64,000 nucleotides of DNA from contig CAJXTB010000014.1 in the NCBI GenBank assembly GCA_913061235.1, forward strand, positions 62,001 through 126,000. Direction: 5' to 3'. The stretch comes from an uncultured Pseudomonadota bacterium. Its GTDB lineage: Bacteria; Myxococcota_A; UBA796; GCA-2862545. The notes under the pieces are model-generated. The model saw only the letters and a program-made list of their open reading frames with translations. It ran no database searches and was not told the origin of the DNA. A program made the position numbers and the translations under genes. Below, piece by piece: positions 1 to 9,150 of the stretch (the stretch's first letter is position 1; each line of letters begins with the position of its first letter).

Positions 1-1143
1 GCAGTACGGCTGGTTCAAGCGTGTGGTGTGGGCAAGAATACCGTCATTGTAGTAGTCGCCATTCAGGTTGACGCTGGTGTCTCCACCCGGAGCCATGACG
101 TCGACGGCTGTTCCAAGGTTGCTGTACCAGGCCGGGCCTTGTGCGAATGGTGAGGTTGGAGCATGTGCACCGACTGCGATGACGCTGGGGTGAGCTGCGG
201 GCCAAGTCACCTGGTCTGCCAGGTGATTGCCTGCAGCTCCCACCAACACCACACCGGAGTCACTGGCCAGTGACAATGCTCCGGTCAATGCGCCGGATGG
301 CAGGTAGTCCGGGCTGAAAGACAGGCTCATGTTTGCGACGTCGGCGCCGTGCGTCATCGCCCAGTAGATACCTTCGACGAGCTCCCACTCTGTTCCACTG
401 TTGGCACTGTCGAGCACCTTGATGGGCATGAGCGTTGCACCTGGGGCGGAGCCCATGATGGCACCATCCCCTAGAAGCGTGGTGGCAATGTGGGTTCCGT
501 GTTGGTGGTCATCGAGCGGCCAAACATCACTGTTGATGAAGTCGTAGGGGGACTCAACGGGCACGGCGGTCAGGCTGGACACTCGTTTGTGGTACACGCC
601 ATCTTCAATGCGGGTTGTGTAGTTGGCGCCGGAATCGAGGACCGCAACGGTGATTTCACTGAAGTCCTGCGTTTGGTAGACAGGGTCTCCGATGAATGTC
701 AGGTGCCACTGAAGCATGCGATGCCGTCCGCTTCCGGTGGCAGCACCTTCGGTTCGGCCATTCGGATAGATGGCGTCAACCCGAGGGTCGGCGCGTAGCT
801 TGGTAACAATGGAACCCTGTTGTGCTGGGTTGACACGGATCAGTCCGAACCCTGACAGGCCGACCGGGTGCACAGTTACGGAGTCCAGTCCGACCATAAC
901 TTCGTCGAGGCGTGTCCCGGGAGTTGGACGAACCATGAACTCACCGGACACGTAGGTGTTCGACGCCTGAGTCGTGCTGGCGGTCTGGTCTGTGGCGTCG
1001 ACGTCATCCGGAGTGGTTCCGGTGGTTGGACCTGCTGGATCCGCTCCTTGCTGAGACTCCTGCTGCACGGCTTGACAGCCTGCGAGGGCGAGGGCGGCGA
1101 GCCCCACAGACAACCCGAGCAGGCGATGGAGGTGCGCGTTCAT
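1..1143 (-). CDS. Subtilisin-like serine protease lipoprotein (family S8), 3'-truncated by window edge
   Basis: Predicted surface-anchored subtilase; only the first 381 residues lie in the window and the reading frame is still open at base 1. The N-terminus is a lipoprotein signal ending LALAGC (Cys23), followed by a Gln/Thr-rich linker and a short inhibitor-like propeptide (about 55-125). Catalytic Asp170 sits in AVLDSG, His215 in HGTHIA, and the oxyanion-hole region in VGAAGN; the catalytic Ser would be encoded beyond the edge. A GAGG lies seven bases before the ATG, and the upstream kinase gene ends eight bases away, so both are probably on one transcript. The family assignment is firm from the motifs; the substrate is unknown. 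Confidence 0.9.
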   Translation of the reverse strand, partial: MNAHLHRLLGLSVGLAALALAGCQAVQQESQQGADPAGPTTGTTPDDVDATDQTASTTQASNTYVSGEFMVRPTPGTRLDEVMVGLDSVTVHPVGLSGFGLIRVNPAQQGSIVTKLRADPRVDAIYPNGRTEGAATGSGRHRMLQWHLTFIGDPVYQTQDFSEITVAVLDSGANYTTRIEDGVYHKRVSSLTAVPVESPYDFINSDVWPLDDHQHGTHIATTLLGDGAIMGSAPGATLMPIKVLDSANSGTEWELVEGIYWAMTHGADVANMSLSFSPDYLPSGALTGALSLASDSGVVLVGAAGNHLADQVTWPAAHPSVIAVGAHAPTSPFAQGPAWYSNLGTAVDVMAPGGDTSVNLNGDYYNDGILAHTTRLNQPYC

Positions 1144-1151
1144 AATGAACC

Positions 1152-4100
1152 TCATGATGGGAGACTGTCCATGGCAGGAATGCGCATCGTAAAGACGGCG
1201 CCGCCTTGGGGGTGATTGCAACAATTCAATGTGCCGCCGGCTTCGCTGACTCCGCGAAGCGCCGCCCGTGTCGAGTGTCGAGTACGCGCTTCGGCTTCGT
1301 TACCGATCAGGTGGTGGACACTGGGGTGTGGAAGGTCTGGGCCAAAGTCCCGAATTTCCAAGACAACGTCGTCGTGGTGGCGGTGAACCGACAGGTTGAC
1401 AACCTGACCGGAGACGCTGACGTGAAGGGCGCGAGAGAGCAGCGAGTAGATGCCTGTACGAAGGTCTTCTTCGTTGCTTTGTACCCAGGCTTCCCGGGAG
1501 GCATCTACGTCGATGGTTACGGTTAGACGCGTGGCCAAGTGACGAATCATCGCAGAGGATTCTCGGGCCAGAGCTCCGACATCTACGGGGTTGATTTTGC
1601 TGTGAGTCTCGGACTCATATCCCCCGGCAAACCTTGCCATGTCCGAGCTTGCACTGCGGACTGCTGCCATAGCATTACGACCGATTGGGGTCTGAACTTC
1701 CTGCTCAAGTACGCGTTGGGCTTCAACGAGCCGGTCGATAGCGGACTCAAGACTCTCTGTCGTTTGGCGGTTTCGGACCCGCGCTGCATCGAGGTGTTTG
1801 GCCTGTTGCTGGCGAAGAATCGAGCTTGCAGCAACACGGCACAGCGACCGTAGCGGTGCCTGTGCCGAGAGCAGTTGTTGTTCGCTGGCATGGCGGCCGT
1901 CAATGACCAAAGCGCCAAGGCGAACTCCGTCGAGGGTCATTGGGATGACCATGACGGCACGGAGTTCTAGGAGTAGCTGGCTGGTCGAGGCACGTAGATC
2001 GGGGCGGTCGCCAAGGTCCGCGACAATGAGTTCCCGTGCCGAACGAAGCGAGCGCTCGACGAGTGGCCAGGCTGGCTCTTCGTCGTGCGTTGCACCACTG
2101 CGACAGGCGACGTGAAGTGCAGGTTCCAATAGGACCGCAAAGGCCCGTTCCGCACCAGCAATATCGCGGCTGGCGTCGACCAATTGCTGAAGTGCAGAGG
2201 CGAGGTCAGGTTCGCTTGCGATGGACGCGGCAACCTGTAGAGCACGGTCGGCAAGCGACACATCTGGAGACAGCTGTACGCGTGTTTGTAAGCGCTCGGA
2301 GAGGCGTTGGGCCCTCTGTGCAAGGTCAACAGAGCCAACGTCTTCGGCGTAGTGCATGACCTGCGCGATGGTGGCCACGGCGTCGGAACCGCGTTCGGCG
2401 CTTGCATAGACTTCTGCGGCAGACAGTCGGGCCTCAGCCAGCTCGCGAGTCGCTTCCAGGGTTCGCAAGCCGTCGACCGCTTGCTCCACACGCTCTACGG
2501 AAGCGGGGTCTCCGATACGTGCCAAGGCGACTGACTCAATAGCCGTCGCACGCCACATCTCGGTGTACTGCTTTTCGCGTCGGGCTGTGGTAATTGTGGC
2601 CCGTGCGAGGGGAAGGGCATCCTCGCCAATCGCGAGTGCCACACCGGCCAGGCGGCGCATGCATTCGACCTGCTCACTTACGTCATTGGCTACCTGTGAG
2701 GCCTCCAATGCTTGTTCGTACAGGGTCCGCGCGTCGTCCCATGCTTCTAGGGCGAAGTGAACATCACCAAGGTTTCCGGCGGCCATCGCGGCGTAGCCTT
2801 TGAGGTCAGCGGCTTCTGCGTTTGACAGTGCCCATTCACCGGCTCGACGTGCGCGCGTCCAGCGGCCCACTTCGCGGTAGCCCACACACAGGTTCAACTG
2901 CACGGCGACTTGGCTGCGAACGTCGTTGAGGCGTTCGAACAGGAGACGAGCGCGTTCCCAGCGGGCGAGTGCATCATCAAGGGCGCCCGTTTTGTAGCTG
3001 GCCAGGGCAGCGTTGTTCGCCAAGCGTGCGCGGTCGGTCAGCGGCAGACCGGCGGAAACACGGGAAGCTCTGAGCATGACCTCGCCAGCCTCGGCGACGC
3101 GCCCGCTGTGCCAGAGCAGACGTCCGAGAATCGCATCCACTGTGGGCCGAGCCCGTCGTCCTTCACCCAGATCCGTTGGAATGCTCTCGAGAACGGCGAT
3201 GGACTCGTCGATCTTGCCAAGCGCATGCAGTGACTGCGCGTAGATGCCTTGAATCGTGAGCCACTTGTCGAGCTTTGCAGCCGTGCGAGGACGGCGCTCC
3301 GGGAGGTCAGATGCACGTCGGACGGCGCGCTCGAAGTCCTCACCATGGAAGCTTGCGGACATCTCAACTTCGATGGCGTCCAAGCTGTTGGCTTTGTCGC
3401 CGCTCTTCACGCGCTCGACGAGGTCTAGGGCGCCTTGGACATTCTTGGAGAGCAGGTGGACCCGAGCCATCTCGATGAGCAGGGCGTCGTCCGCTTCGGG
3501 ACTGCCAACCCAGGTCTGGCCAAACTGGAGGGCTCGGTCGGTTTGGCCGGCTGCTGCAAGGGCGCGCAGGCGGAGCAGAGCCAACTCCGAGTCGCCTTCG
3601 GCGCATTTCCACAGAGCGTCGGCCAGCTCCGCGGCTTCGTTGACGTCGCGTTCCATCGCTTCGCGCAGAGCGTCAGCACCGATGACGTGCACCAGGCTGT
3701 GGTCATGGGCGTGTGCAGCGTGCCAGGCGATGCGTACCAAGGGTGCTGGGAACGTGTCGAACAAGCGCATGGCGATTGCAGCATGAAGGGGGCGGACGTC
3801 GTCGACTGCGCCAACGAGCAGCTCGGAGACGGCACCGTTTGCAGTCTGAACCAGCTCGCTCTCGATGCGGATCAAGGCGGCGTCGACGAGAGTCAACAAG
3901 CCCTCGCGGACGAGCTCGCGGCTCTGCCCGGTGACTTCCGACAGGGTGGTGACGTCCACGGGCTGGCCGAACAGAGCGACGGCCGCAGCAAGGTGGCGAC
4001 TGTCGTCCGATAGGGCCGTTACGCGGTCGCGACCGTCAGTGGCAGGTCGGACGTACGGGATGCGCGACGTATCGGCCATCCAGGTGCGAGCCCTCCACAC

Positions 4101-5483
4101 CACGGCGTCTTGCTCAACCGCGGCCACAACCCACGACAGTGTCAGCGACGGATTGCCGGATGAGAAGGAGTACGCAGTCTCCACCAGAGCTTCGGCGCAG
4201 GTGGTGGAGCCGAGTAGTTGTCCGATGAAGGACATGGCTCCGTCGCGTGTGAGGTCTTCGAGCTCGATGCCGCGTGTGCCGGGAATGACACGGTCGCTGG
4301 AGACGCAGACACGGGCATCGCGGTGACGAATCAGAAGGTCAACCACCATGCGAGATGCGCTGTCGAGCGAGTCGATGTCGTCGACCAAGATGTGTAGTGG
4401 TCCGTTGACGCGACGCAGCAGGCCCTTTGCGGCTGCTTGGGCCCGGTCCTCGTCCGATGCAGCGAGGAGCGGTAGGACGGGAGGCCCGGGTAGTCGACGG
4501 TCGGTCAGTGCCGGTTCGACAGCGCTCCACGGGCGACGGTCACCTTGGAGGCGGACAAACTGTCGTCCCTGTGCGGCGAGCTCGGTGACGAGGCGCTCGA
4601 TGTGGTGAGTACGGCCTTGACCACGGCCTCCAACGATGGTGATGCTTCCGCCATCTTTGAGGAAGGTGGCGAGTCCATCATCGGCCAGCATGGGGACGTG
4701 GGTACTGCGTGCCCGACGGCGAACCAGCTGGGGGGTTGGCGCAGGGAGAACGGCGCCGTGGGATGTGAGGGTGTCGGCAACGGCGGATGCTGTAGGGCGG
4801 ACGCCGGCTTGAATGGACAGCATCTCGGACAGCAACTGACGGAGCCATGCCGGTCCGACCGTTGCCTTGGGTACCCGGTAGCGTCGGCGCAAGAGGGCTC
4901 TGTCGCTGCCCATGTGGCCCCACGGGAGGTCTCCATGAAGCAACTCCCACAACACCAAGCCGAGTGCGTAGACGTCGGACTCGGGAGACGACTTGGTCCC
5001 ACCCAGGCGCTCTGGAGCCGCATAGGCGAGGGTGCCGCCTTTGCTTGTACCGGCCATGCCGAAGTCGACCAAGCGGATTTCGATGGACGGTGACAGGCGG
5101 ACCAAGACGTTGGCGCTCTTGACGTCTCCGTGCGCCAATCCTGCATCGTGCAGTGCGGAGAGCGCATCGGATAAGGACGCGACAATCTGGACGGTATGCG
5201 GAATGGTGAGCGGCTTCGGAATGGCCGTGAGCGGCTGTCCGTGGGCCAAGTCCATCGCGATGTACGGGACGGGCGATGTGCCGCTGTCGATGACACCGAT
5301 GACACTTGGGTGGACAATCGAGGCGAGGGCTCGAAGCTCGGCCCCGGGTGGCTCCGCGAGTGTCTTGACGGCAGCCTGGCGTCCGCGGCAATCCACGGCA
5401 CGCCAAGTGGTGCCGAAGGCCCCAGCGCCCAGACGCTCAATCAGAGTCCAACCGCCGACGGTGGATGTGGGTGCGAGGTCCAT
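1152..5483 (-). CDS. Multidomain Ser/Thr kinase - NTPase - TPR - GAF - degenerate histidine-kinase protein
   Basis: A 1443-residue cytoplasmic signalling protein. An N-terminal eukaryotic-type kinase (about 13-265) has LGAGAFG, AVK, a HGDVKSANV catalytic loop and DFG. A P-loop GGRGQGRT at about 283 starts an AAA/STAND-like NTPase, followed by TPR-like helices (about 640-1000), a GAF-like region (about 1090-1215) and a tail resembling HisKA/HATPase. The tail looks inactive: the H-box reads QEVQTP (Gln for His), the N-box reads SLLSRAL without Asn, DFGPD replaces DxGxG, and no G2 box is seen. This layout resembles the large HstK-type kinases of myxobacteria and cyanobacteria. The start was set at MDLAPT, 19 codons inside the longest ORF, because the kinase fold begins there and GAGG lies 12 bases upstream. 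Input signal and targets are unknown. Confidence 0.85.
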   Translation of the reverse strand: MDLAPTSTVGGWTLIERLGAGAFGTTWRAVDCRGRQAAVKTLAEPPGAELRALASIVHPSVIGVIDSGTSPVPYIAMDLAHGQPLTAIPKPLTIPHTVQIVASLSDALSALHDAGLAHGDVKSANVLVRLSPSIEIRLVDFGMAGTSKGGTLAYAAPERLGGTKSSPESDVYALGLVLWELLHGDLPWGHMGSDRALLRRRYRVPKATVGPAWLRQLLSEMLSIQAGVRPTASAVADTLTSHGAVLPAPTPQLVRRRARSTHVPMLADDGLATFLKDGGSITIVGGRGQGRTHHIERLVTELAAQGRQFVRLQGDRRPWSAVEPALTDRRLPGPPVLPLLAASDEDRAQAAAKGLLRRVNGPLHILVDDIDSLDSASRMVVDLLIRHRDARVCVSSDRVIPGTRGIELEDLTRDGAMSFIGQLLGSTTCAEALVETAYSFSSGNPSLTLSWVVAAVEQDAVVWRARTWMADTSRIPYVRPATDGRDRVTALSDDSRHLAAAVALFGQPVDVTTLSEVTGQSRELVREGLLTLVDAALIRIESELVQTANGAVSELLVGAVDDVRPLHAAIAMRLFDTFPAPLVRIAWHAAHAHDHSLVHVIGADALREAMERDVNEAAELADALWKCAEGDSELALLRLRALAAAGQTDRALQFGQTWVGSPEADDALLIEMARVHLLSKNVQGALDLVERVKSGDKANSLDAIEVEMSASFHGEDFERAVRRASDLPERRPRTAAKLDKWLTIQGIYAQSLHALGKIDESIAVLESIPTDLGEGRRARPTVDAILGRLLWHSGRVAEAGEVMLRASRVSAGLPLTDRARLANNAALASYKTGALDDALARWERARLLFERLNDVRSQVAVQLNLCVGYREVGRWTRARRAGEWALSNAEAADLKGYAAMAAGNLGDVHFALEAWDDARTLYEQALEASQVANDVSEQVECMRRLAGVALAIGEDALPLARATITTARREKQYTEMWRATAIESVALARIGDPASVERVEQAVDGLRTLEATRELAEARLSAAEVYASAERGSDAVATIAQVMHYAEDVGSVDLAQRAQRLSERLQTRVQLSPDVSLADRALQVAASIASEPDLASALQQLVDASRDIAGAERAFAVLLEPALHVACRSGATHDEEPAWPLVERSLRSARELIVADLGDRPDLRASTSQLLLELRAVMVIPMTLDGVRLGALVIDGRHASEQQLLSAQAPLRSLCRVAASSILRQQQAKHLDAARVRNRQTTESLESAIDRLVEAQRVLEQEVQTPIGRNAMAAVRSASSDMARFAGGYESETHSKINPVDVGALARESSAMIRHLATRLTVTIDVDASREAWVQSNEEDLRTGIYSLLSRALHVSVSGQVVNLSVHRHHDDVVLEIRDFGPDLPHPSVHHLIGNEAEARTRHSTRAALRGVSEAGGTLNCCNHPQGGAVFTMRIPAMDSLPS

Positions 5484-5498
5484 GCATAGACAATGCCT

Positions 5499-5512
5499 CG
5501 TTTGGACAAACG
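5499..5512. promoter_or_regulatory. Perfect inverted repeat upstream of the multidomain kinase
   Basis: CGTTTG-GA-CAAACG is a perfect 6+6 palindrome with a two-base centre, 15 bases before the proposed ATG of the kinase gene at 5483. Its place between the SDR stop and the kinase start suggests an operator or a small stem-loop near the ribosome binding site. No regulator is linked to it. Confidence 0.3.
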
Positions 5513-5608
5513 GGGGAGGAAATTTTTCGCCATGGGGCAAACATTTCGTCCCGGCAGCAGTCGAAGGCTGGGAATTAGGTTGTCACGGTTCTCTCTCACC
5601 GATCGAAA

Positions 5609-6376
5609 TTACAGCGTCAAACCGCCATCAACATCGATGCAGCGGCCTGTGAAGTAGTCGCATTCGATGATGAAGCGCACGGCCGAAAAAATCTCATCGG
5701 GGGAGCCGGCACGCTTCAGTGGCACGCCCTTGAGCACCTTGGCCAAGACCTCAGGACGCATGCCCTGGAGGATTGGGGTGTCGATGAATCCGGGGGCAAT
5801 GGCGCCGGTGCGGATGTTGTGGCGTGCGAGTTCGACGCCCCAGAGCTTGGTGTCGGCGACCAAGCCGGCCTTGGCCGCTGAGTAGTTGCTCTGGCCAACG
5901 TTGCCGTGACGGGAGACCGAGCTGATGTTTACGACGACACCGGCCTCTTCTTTGTTCTCGATGCAATGAACGGCGAACTCTCGGGTGCACAGGAAGGGAC
6001 CGGTCAGGTCTACCGCAATGACCGTATTCCAGTTCTTGAGGCTCATTTTCTTGATTTCACCGGTCTCGCGGTCCTGCTTGACCAGCATGCCATCACGGAA
6101 GATGCCTGCGTTGTTGACCAGGACGTTCAATCCCCCAAGAGCCGTTGCAGCATCTTGGATGAGCTGGACGACGGCGTCTTCGTCGGCAACGTTCGCTGTG
6201 AAGCCTACGACCTTGCCGGGAAGGTCGGTTGCGAGAGCGACGGTCTCCTCGATGGCTTGTGGGTTGAGGTCGCAAAACGCGACGTCAGCGCCTGCCTTGG
6301 CGAGATTGAGCACGAAGTTGCGCCCCATTCCCGAGCCGCCTCCGGTGACGAGGGCCTTGGCGGTTTCGATATTCAT
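5609..6376 (-). CDS. Short-chain dehydrogenase/reductase (SDR), FabG/PhaB-like
   Basis: A 255-residue classical SDR, likely an NAD(P)H-dependent reductase of 3-oxoacyl or acetoacetyl thioesters. The cofactor motif TGGGSGMG is at residues 11-18, NNAG follows in the middle, and the active site shows SS...YSAAK. The C-terminus DVDGGLTL is typical of FabG/PhaB relatives. The start was set at MNIETAK rather than five codons upstream because AGGAG then sits seven bases before the ATG. It lies 69 bases after alaS on the same strand and may be the distal part of the cinA-recA-alaS transcript. The substrate cannot be told from sequence alone. Confidence 0.88.
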   Translation of the reverse strand: MNIETAKALVTGGGSGMGRNFVLNLAKAGADVAFCDLNPQAIEETVALATDLPGKVVGFTANVADEDAVVQLIQDAATALGGLNVLVNNAGIFRDGMLVKQDRETGEIKKMSLKNWNTVIAVDLTGPFLCTREFAVHCIENKEEAGVVVNISSVSRHGNVGQSNYSAAKAGLVADTKLWGVELARHNIRTGAIAPGFIDTPILQGMRPEVLAKVLKGVPLKRAGSPDEIFSAVRFIIECDYFTGRCIDVDGGLTL

Positions 6377-6445
6377 GGTGCACTCCTGCAAGCGTTGTTC
6401 GACGTTTGGCGCCGCATGGCGGCGGCGAAATCAGTGGATGTAGGG

Positions 6446-9070
6446 CTAGGCGAGCCGTTCTTGAATCCAGGTCTCGGCATGAGCCAGCGCAGCGTCGATA
6501 CCTGAAGCGTCAGAGCCGCCGGCTTGGGCCAAGTCCGGGCGTCCGCCACCGCGACCGCCAACCAGCGGAGCAAGCTCTTGGATGAGCTTTCCAGCATGGA
6601 TCTTGGAGGTCAGGTCCTTGGTGGCTGCAGCAATGAGCTTGACCTTGCCATCTTCCGACGAGGCGAGAACGACCACAGCGGTTCCGAGTTGGTCCCGAAG
6701 GGTGTCGGCTTGCTCACGAAGGTCGCCGTCGAAACGTGTGATGAGAACACTGACGTCGCCAACCTTGATCACCTGTGAGGCGAGGTCTCCGGCGGCAGCC
6801 TTGGCGATCTCAGAGCGTGCTTGGGTCAGCTCACGGTCGAGTTGACGCTTCTCTTCTTGCAGCTTTTCGATGGAATCGGAGAGCTGTTCTGGGCTGGTCT
6901 TCAAGCGGGCGGATGCTTGCGTGAGCAGGTTCGTCTGTTCGCGAATGTAGGAAAGAGCGCCGTTTCCGGTGTGGGCCTCAATGCGCCGTACACCAGCGGC
7001 AATGCCGCTCTCACTCTGAATGCGGAACAGTCCAATGTCACCGGTACGGGTGACGTGGGTGCCGCCGCAAAGCTCCACACTGAAGCCGGGCACGGTCACT
7101 ACGCGCACGCGGTCGTCGTACTTTTCTCCGAACAATGCCATGGCGCCCATGTGCTTGGCGTCGTCCAGACTCATGTCGAAGGTCTCGGCTTCAATGTTCG
7201 CGAGGATCTGCCCGTTTACGGCGTCTTCAATCGTGGCCAGCTCGTCAGCGGTCACGGCCTTGTGATGGGAGAAGTCGAAGCGCAGGCGATTCGGAGCGAC
7301 CAGCGAGCCCTTCTGGGTGACGTGGTCGCCTAGAGTGTTTCGCAGTGCTGCGTGAAGCAGATGTGTTGCCGTGTGGTTGCGGCGAGTGGCATCGCGCTCG
7401 CTGCTCATCACCTGGGCATGAATGCGCTGTCCGGCGGCCACTCGGCCTCCGCTGACCGTGCCGAGGTGCAGATGCAGGCCGTGGGCTTTGGTTGTGTTGC
7501 TGACGGTGAACGTGACGTCTCCCGCCTGCAGCTGCCCAACGTCGCCGACCTGGCCACCGCTCTCGCCGTAGAACGGCGTGCGGTCGAGAAGCACGATTCC
7601 GGTATCGCCGGGCTCAAGGGTATCGACCGCGGTGATGTCGTCATTTTCCTGCTTGAGCACCATGAGCACAATCGCGTCGGACTGGTCGACGTCGTAGCCC
7701 AAGAAGCCGCTCGGACCGTGCTCGTCAGCGATTTCCCGCCACAGGTCGGCAACGCCGGCGGCGCCCGAACCTACCCATGCGCGACGGCCTCGTGCACGCT
7801 GGGCTTCCATGGCGATGTTGTAGCCACCTTCATCAACGGTGACCTTGTGTTCAGCAGCGATGAGCTGGGTCAGGTCCAGGGGGAACCCGTAGGTGTCGGA
7901 GAGCTCGAACGCGCGCTCTCCAGGGATCACACCGTTGGCTCCGGCATCGCGAATAGCGTCATCTAGCAGGCGCATTCCGCGGTCGAGGGTGCGGCGGAAT
8001 CGCGCTTCTTCGGCCTTGACCACCTCTTCAATGAATGAACGGCGCTCGCCAAGCTCTGGGAACGCGTGTGAGAAGTCGTCCACCACCTGATCGGTGAGCT
8101 GGTAGAAGAAGTTGTTGTTGATGTCCAGCTTGACGCCAAAGCGAATGGCCCGTCGCATGACCCGTCGTAGGACGTATCCACGACCTTCATTGGACGGCAT
8201 GACGCCATCTGCAATGAGGAAGGCGCAGGCACGGGCGTGGTCAGCGAGAACGCGAAGGGCGGTGTCGGAGTCGTCATTGGCGCCGTAGGGGGTTCCAGCG
8301 AGGTCTGCACCGCGCTGAATGAGGCCCTGGAAGACGTCTGTGTCGTAGTTGCTGTACACACCCTGTAGAACGGCTGCGATGCGCTCGAGACCGGCACCGG
8401 TGTCGATCGATGGCCTGGGAAGTGGGATCCGGCTTCCGTCAGCGGATTGGTCGTACTGCATGAAGACCAAGTTCCAGATCTCCACGTAGCGGTCAGACTC
8501 AGTCGCGGGACCGCCGCCCTTGGGGTCGAGGTACTCGCCGTGGTCGTAGTGGATTTCACTACAAGGACCGCAGGGACCGGTGTCTCCCATGGACCAGAAG
8601 TTGTCTTTTGCGCCCATGCGTTGGATGCGTTCGGCAGGAAAACCGATGTTTCGCCAGATCGCTTCAGCTTCGTCGTCGTTTTCGTAGACGGTGACCCACA
8701 AGCGGTCGGGGTCGATACCCAGCTCTACCGTGAGCAGCTCCCAAGCCATAGCGATAGCTTCTTTCTTAAAGTAGTCGCCAAAGCTGAAGTTTCCGAGCAT
8801 CTCGAAGAAGGTGTGGTGACGTGGTGTCACACCCACGTTCTCAAGGTCGTTGTGCTTTCCCGACACGCGCATGCACTTCTGCGACGTGGTGGCACGGGTG
8901 TATGCACGTGTCTCCGCGCCAGTAAAGACGTCCTTGAACGGGACCATACCGGCGTTCACGAAGAACAGTGTGGCGTCACCGTGCGGAACTAGCGACGCTG
9001 AAGGCAGCGCCTCGTGGCCTCGCTTGGCGTAGAAGTCGAGAAAACGCTGACGAATTTCGGCGGCCTGCAT
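6446..9070 (-). CDS. alaS: Alanyl-tRNA synthetase
   Basis: Class II synthetase that charges tRNA-Ala in the cytoplasm, 874 residues, which is normal length. The catalytic core carries the typical N-terminus (RGHEALPSASLVP, FFVNAGM). The editing domain has HTATHLLH and CGGTHV zinc/editing motifs, and the C-Ala domain ends with GGRGGGRPDLAQAGG. The start at MQAAEIRQ, nine codons inside the longest ORF, matches the family and has TTGGAG upstream. It follows recA by 80 bases containing a strong stem-loop. The recA-alaS order is common in bacteria. Confidence 0.97.
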   Translation of the reverse strand: MQAAEIRQRFLDFYAKRGHEALPSASLVPHGDATLFFVNAGMVPFKDVFTGAETRAYTRATTSQKCMRVSGKHNDLENVGVTPRHHTFFEMLGNFSFGDYFKKEAIAMAWELLTVELGIDPDRLWVTVYENDDEAEAIWRNIGFPAERIQRMGAKDNFWSMGDTGPCGPCSEIHYDHGEYLDPKGGGPATESDRYVEIWNLVFMQYDQSADGSRIPLPRPSIDTGAGLERIAAVLQGVYSNYDTDVFQGLIQRGADLAGTPYGANDDSDTALRVLADHARACAFLIADGVMPSNEGRGYVLRRVMRRAIRFGVKLDINNNFFYQLTDQVVDDFSHAFPELGERRSFIEEVVKAEEARFRRTLDRGMRLLDDAIRDAGANGVIPGERAFELSDTYGFPLDLTQLIAAEHKVTVDEGGYNIAMEAQRARGRRAWVGSGAAGVADLWREIADEHGPSGFLGYDVDQSDAIVLMVLKQENDDITAVDTLEPGDTGIVLLDRTPFYGESGGQVGDVGQLQAGDVTFTVSNTTKAHGLHLHLGTVSGGRVAAGQRIHAQVMSSERDATRRNHTATHLLHAALRNTLGDHVTQKGSLVAPNRLRFDFSHHKAVTADELATIEDAVNGQILANIEAETFDMSLDDAKHMGAMALFGEKYDDRVRVVTVPGFSVELCGGTHVTRTGDIGLFRIQSESGIAAGVRRIEAHTGNGALSYIREQTNLLTQASARLKTSPEQLSDSIEKLQEEKRQLDRELTQARSEIAKAAAGDLASQVIKVGDVSVLITRFDGDLREQADTLRDQLGTAVVVLASSEDGKVKLIAAATKDLTSKIHAGKLIQELAPLVGGRGGGRPDLAQAGGSDASGIDAALAHAETWIQERLA

Positions 9071-9099
9071 GGGAACACTCCAAGCACCAGCCGCCAAGG

Positions 9100-9140
9100 G
9101 GGACGACCCGGTGAGCGGGCGGCTCTAACCGGGTCGGCCC
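9100..9140 (-). promoter_or_regulatory. Long stem-loop between recA and alaS
   Basis: Arms 9100-9112 and 9128-9140 pair over 13 positions with one internal mismatch. GAGC/GCTC inside the loop (9113-9116 with 9122-9125) extends the helix. The stem lies just after the recA stop and about 30 bases before the alaS ATG, and no T-run follows it on the minus strand. It is more likely an mRNA processing or stabilising element, or partial attenuator, than a full terminator. Confidence 0.5.
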
Positions 9141-9150
9141 GTTTCATCTG

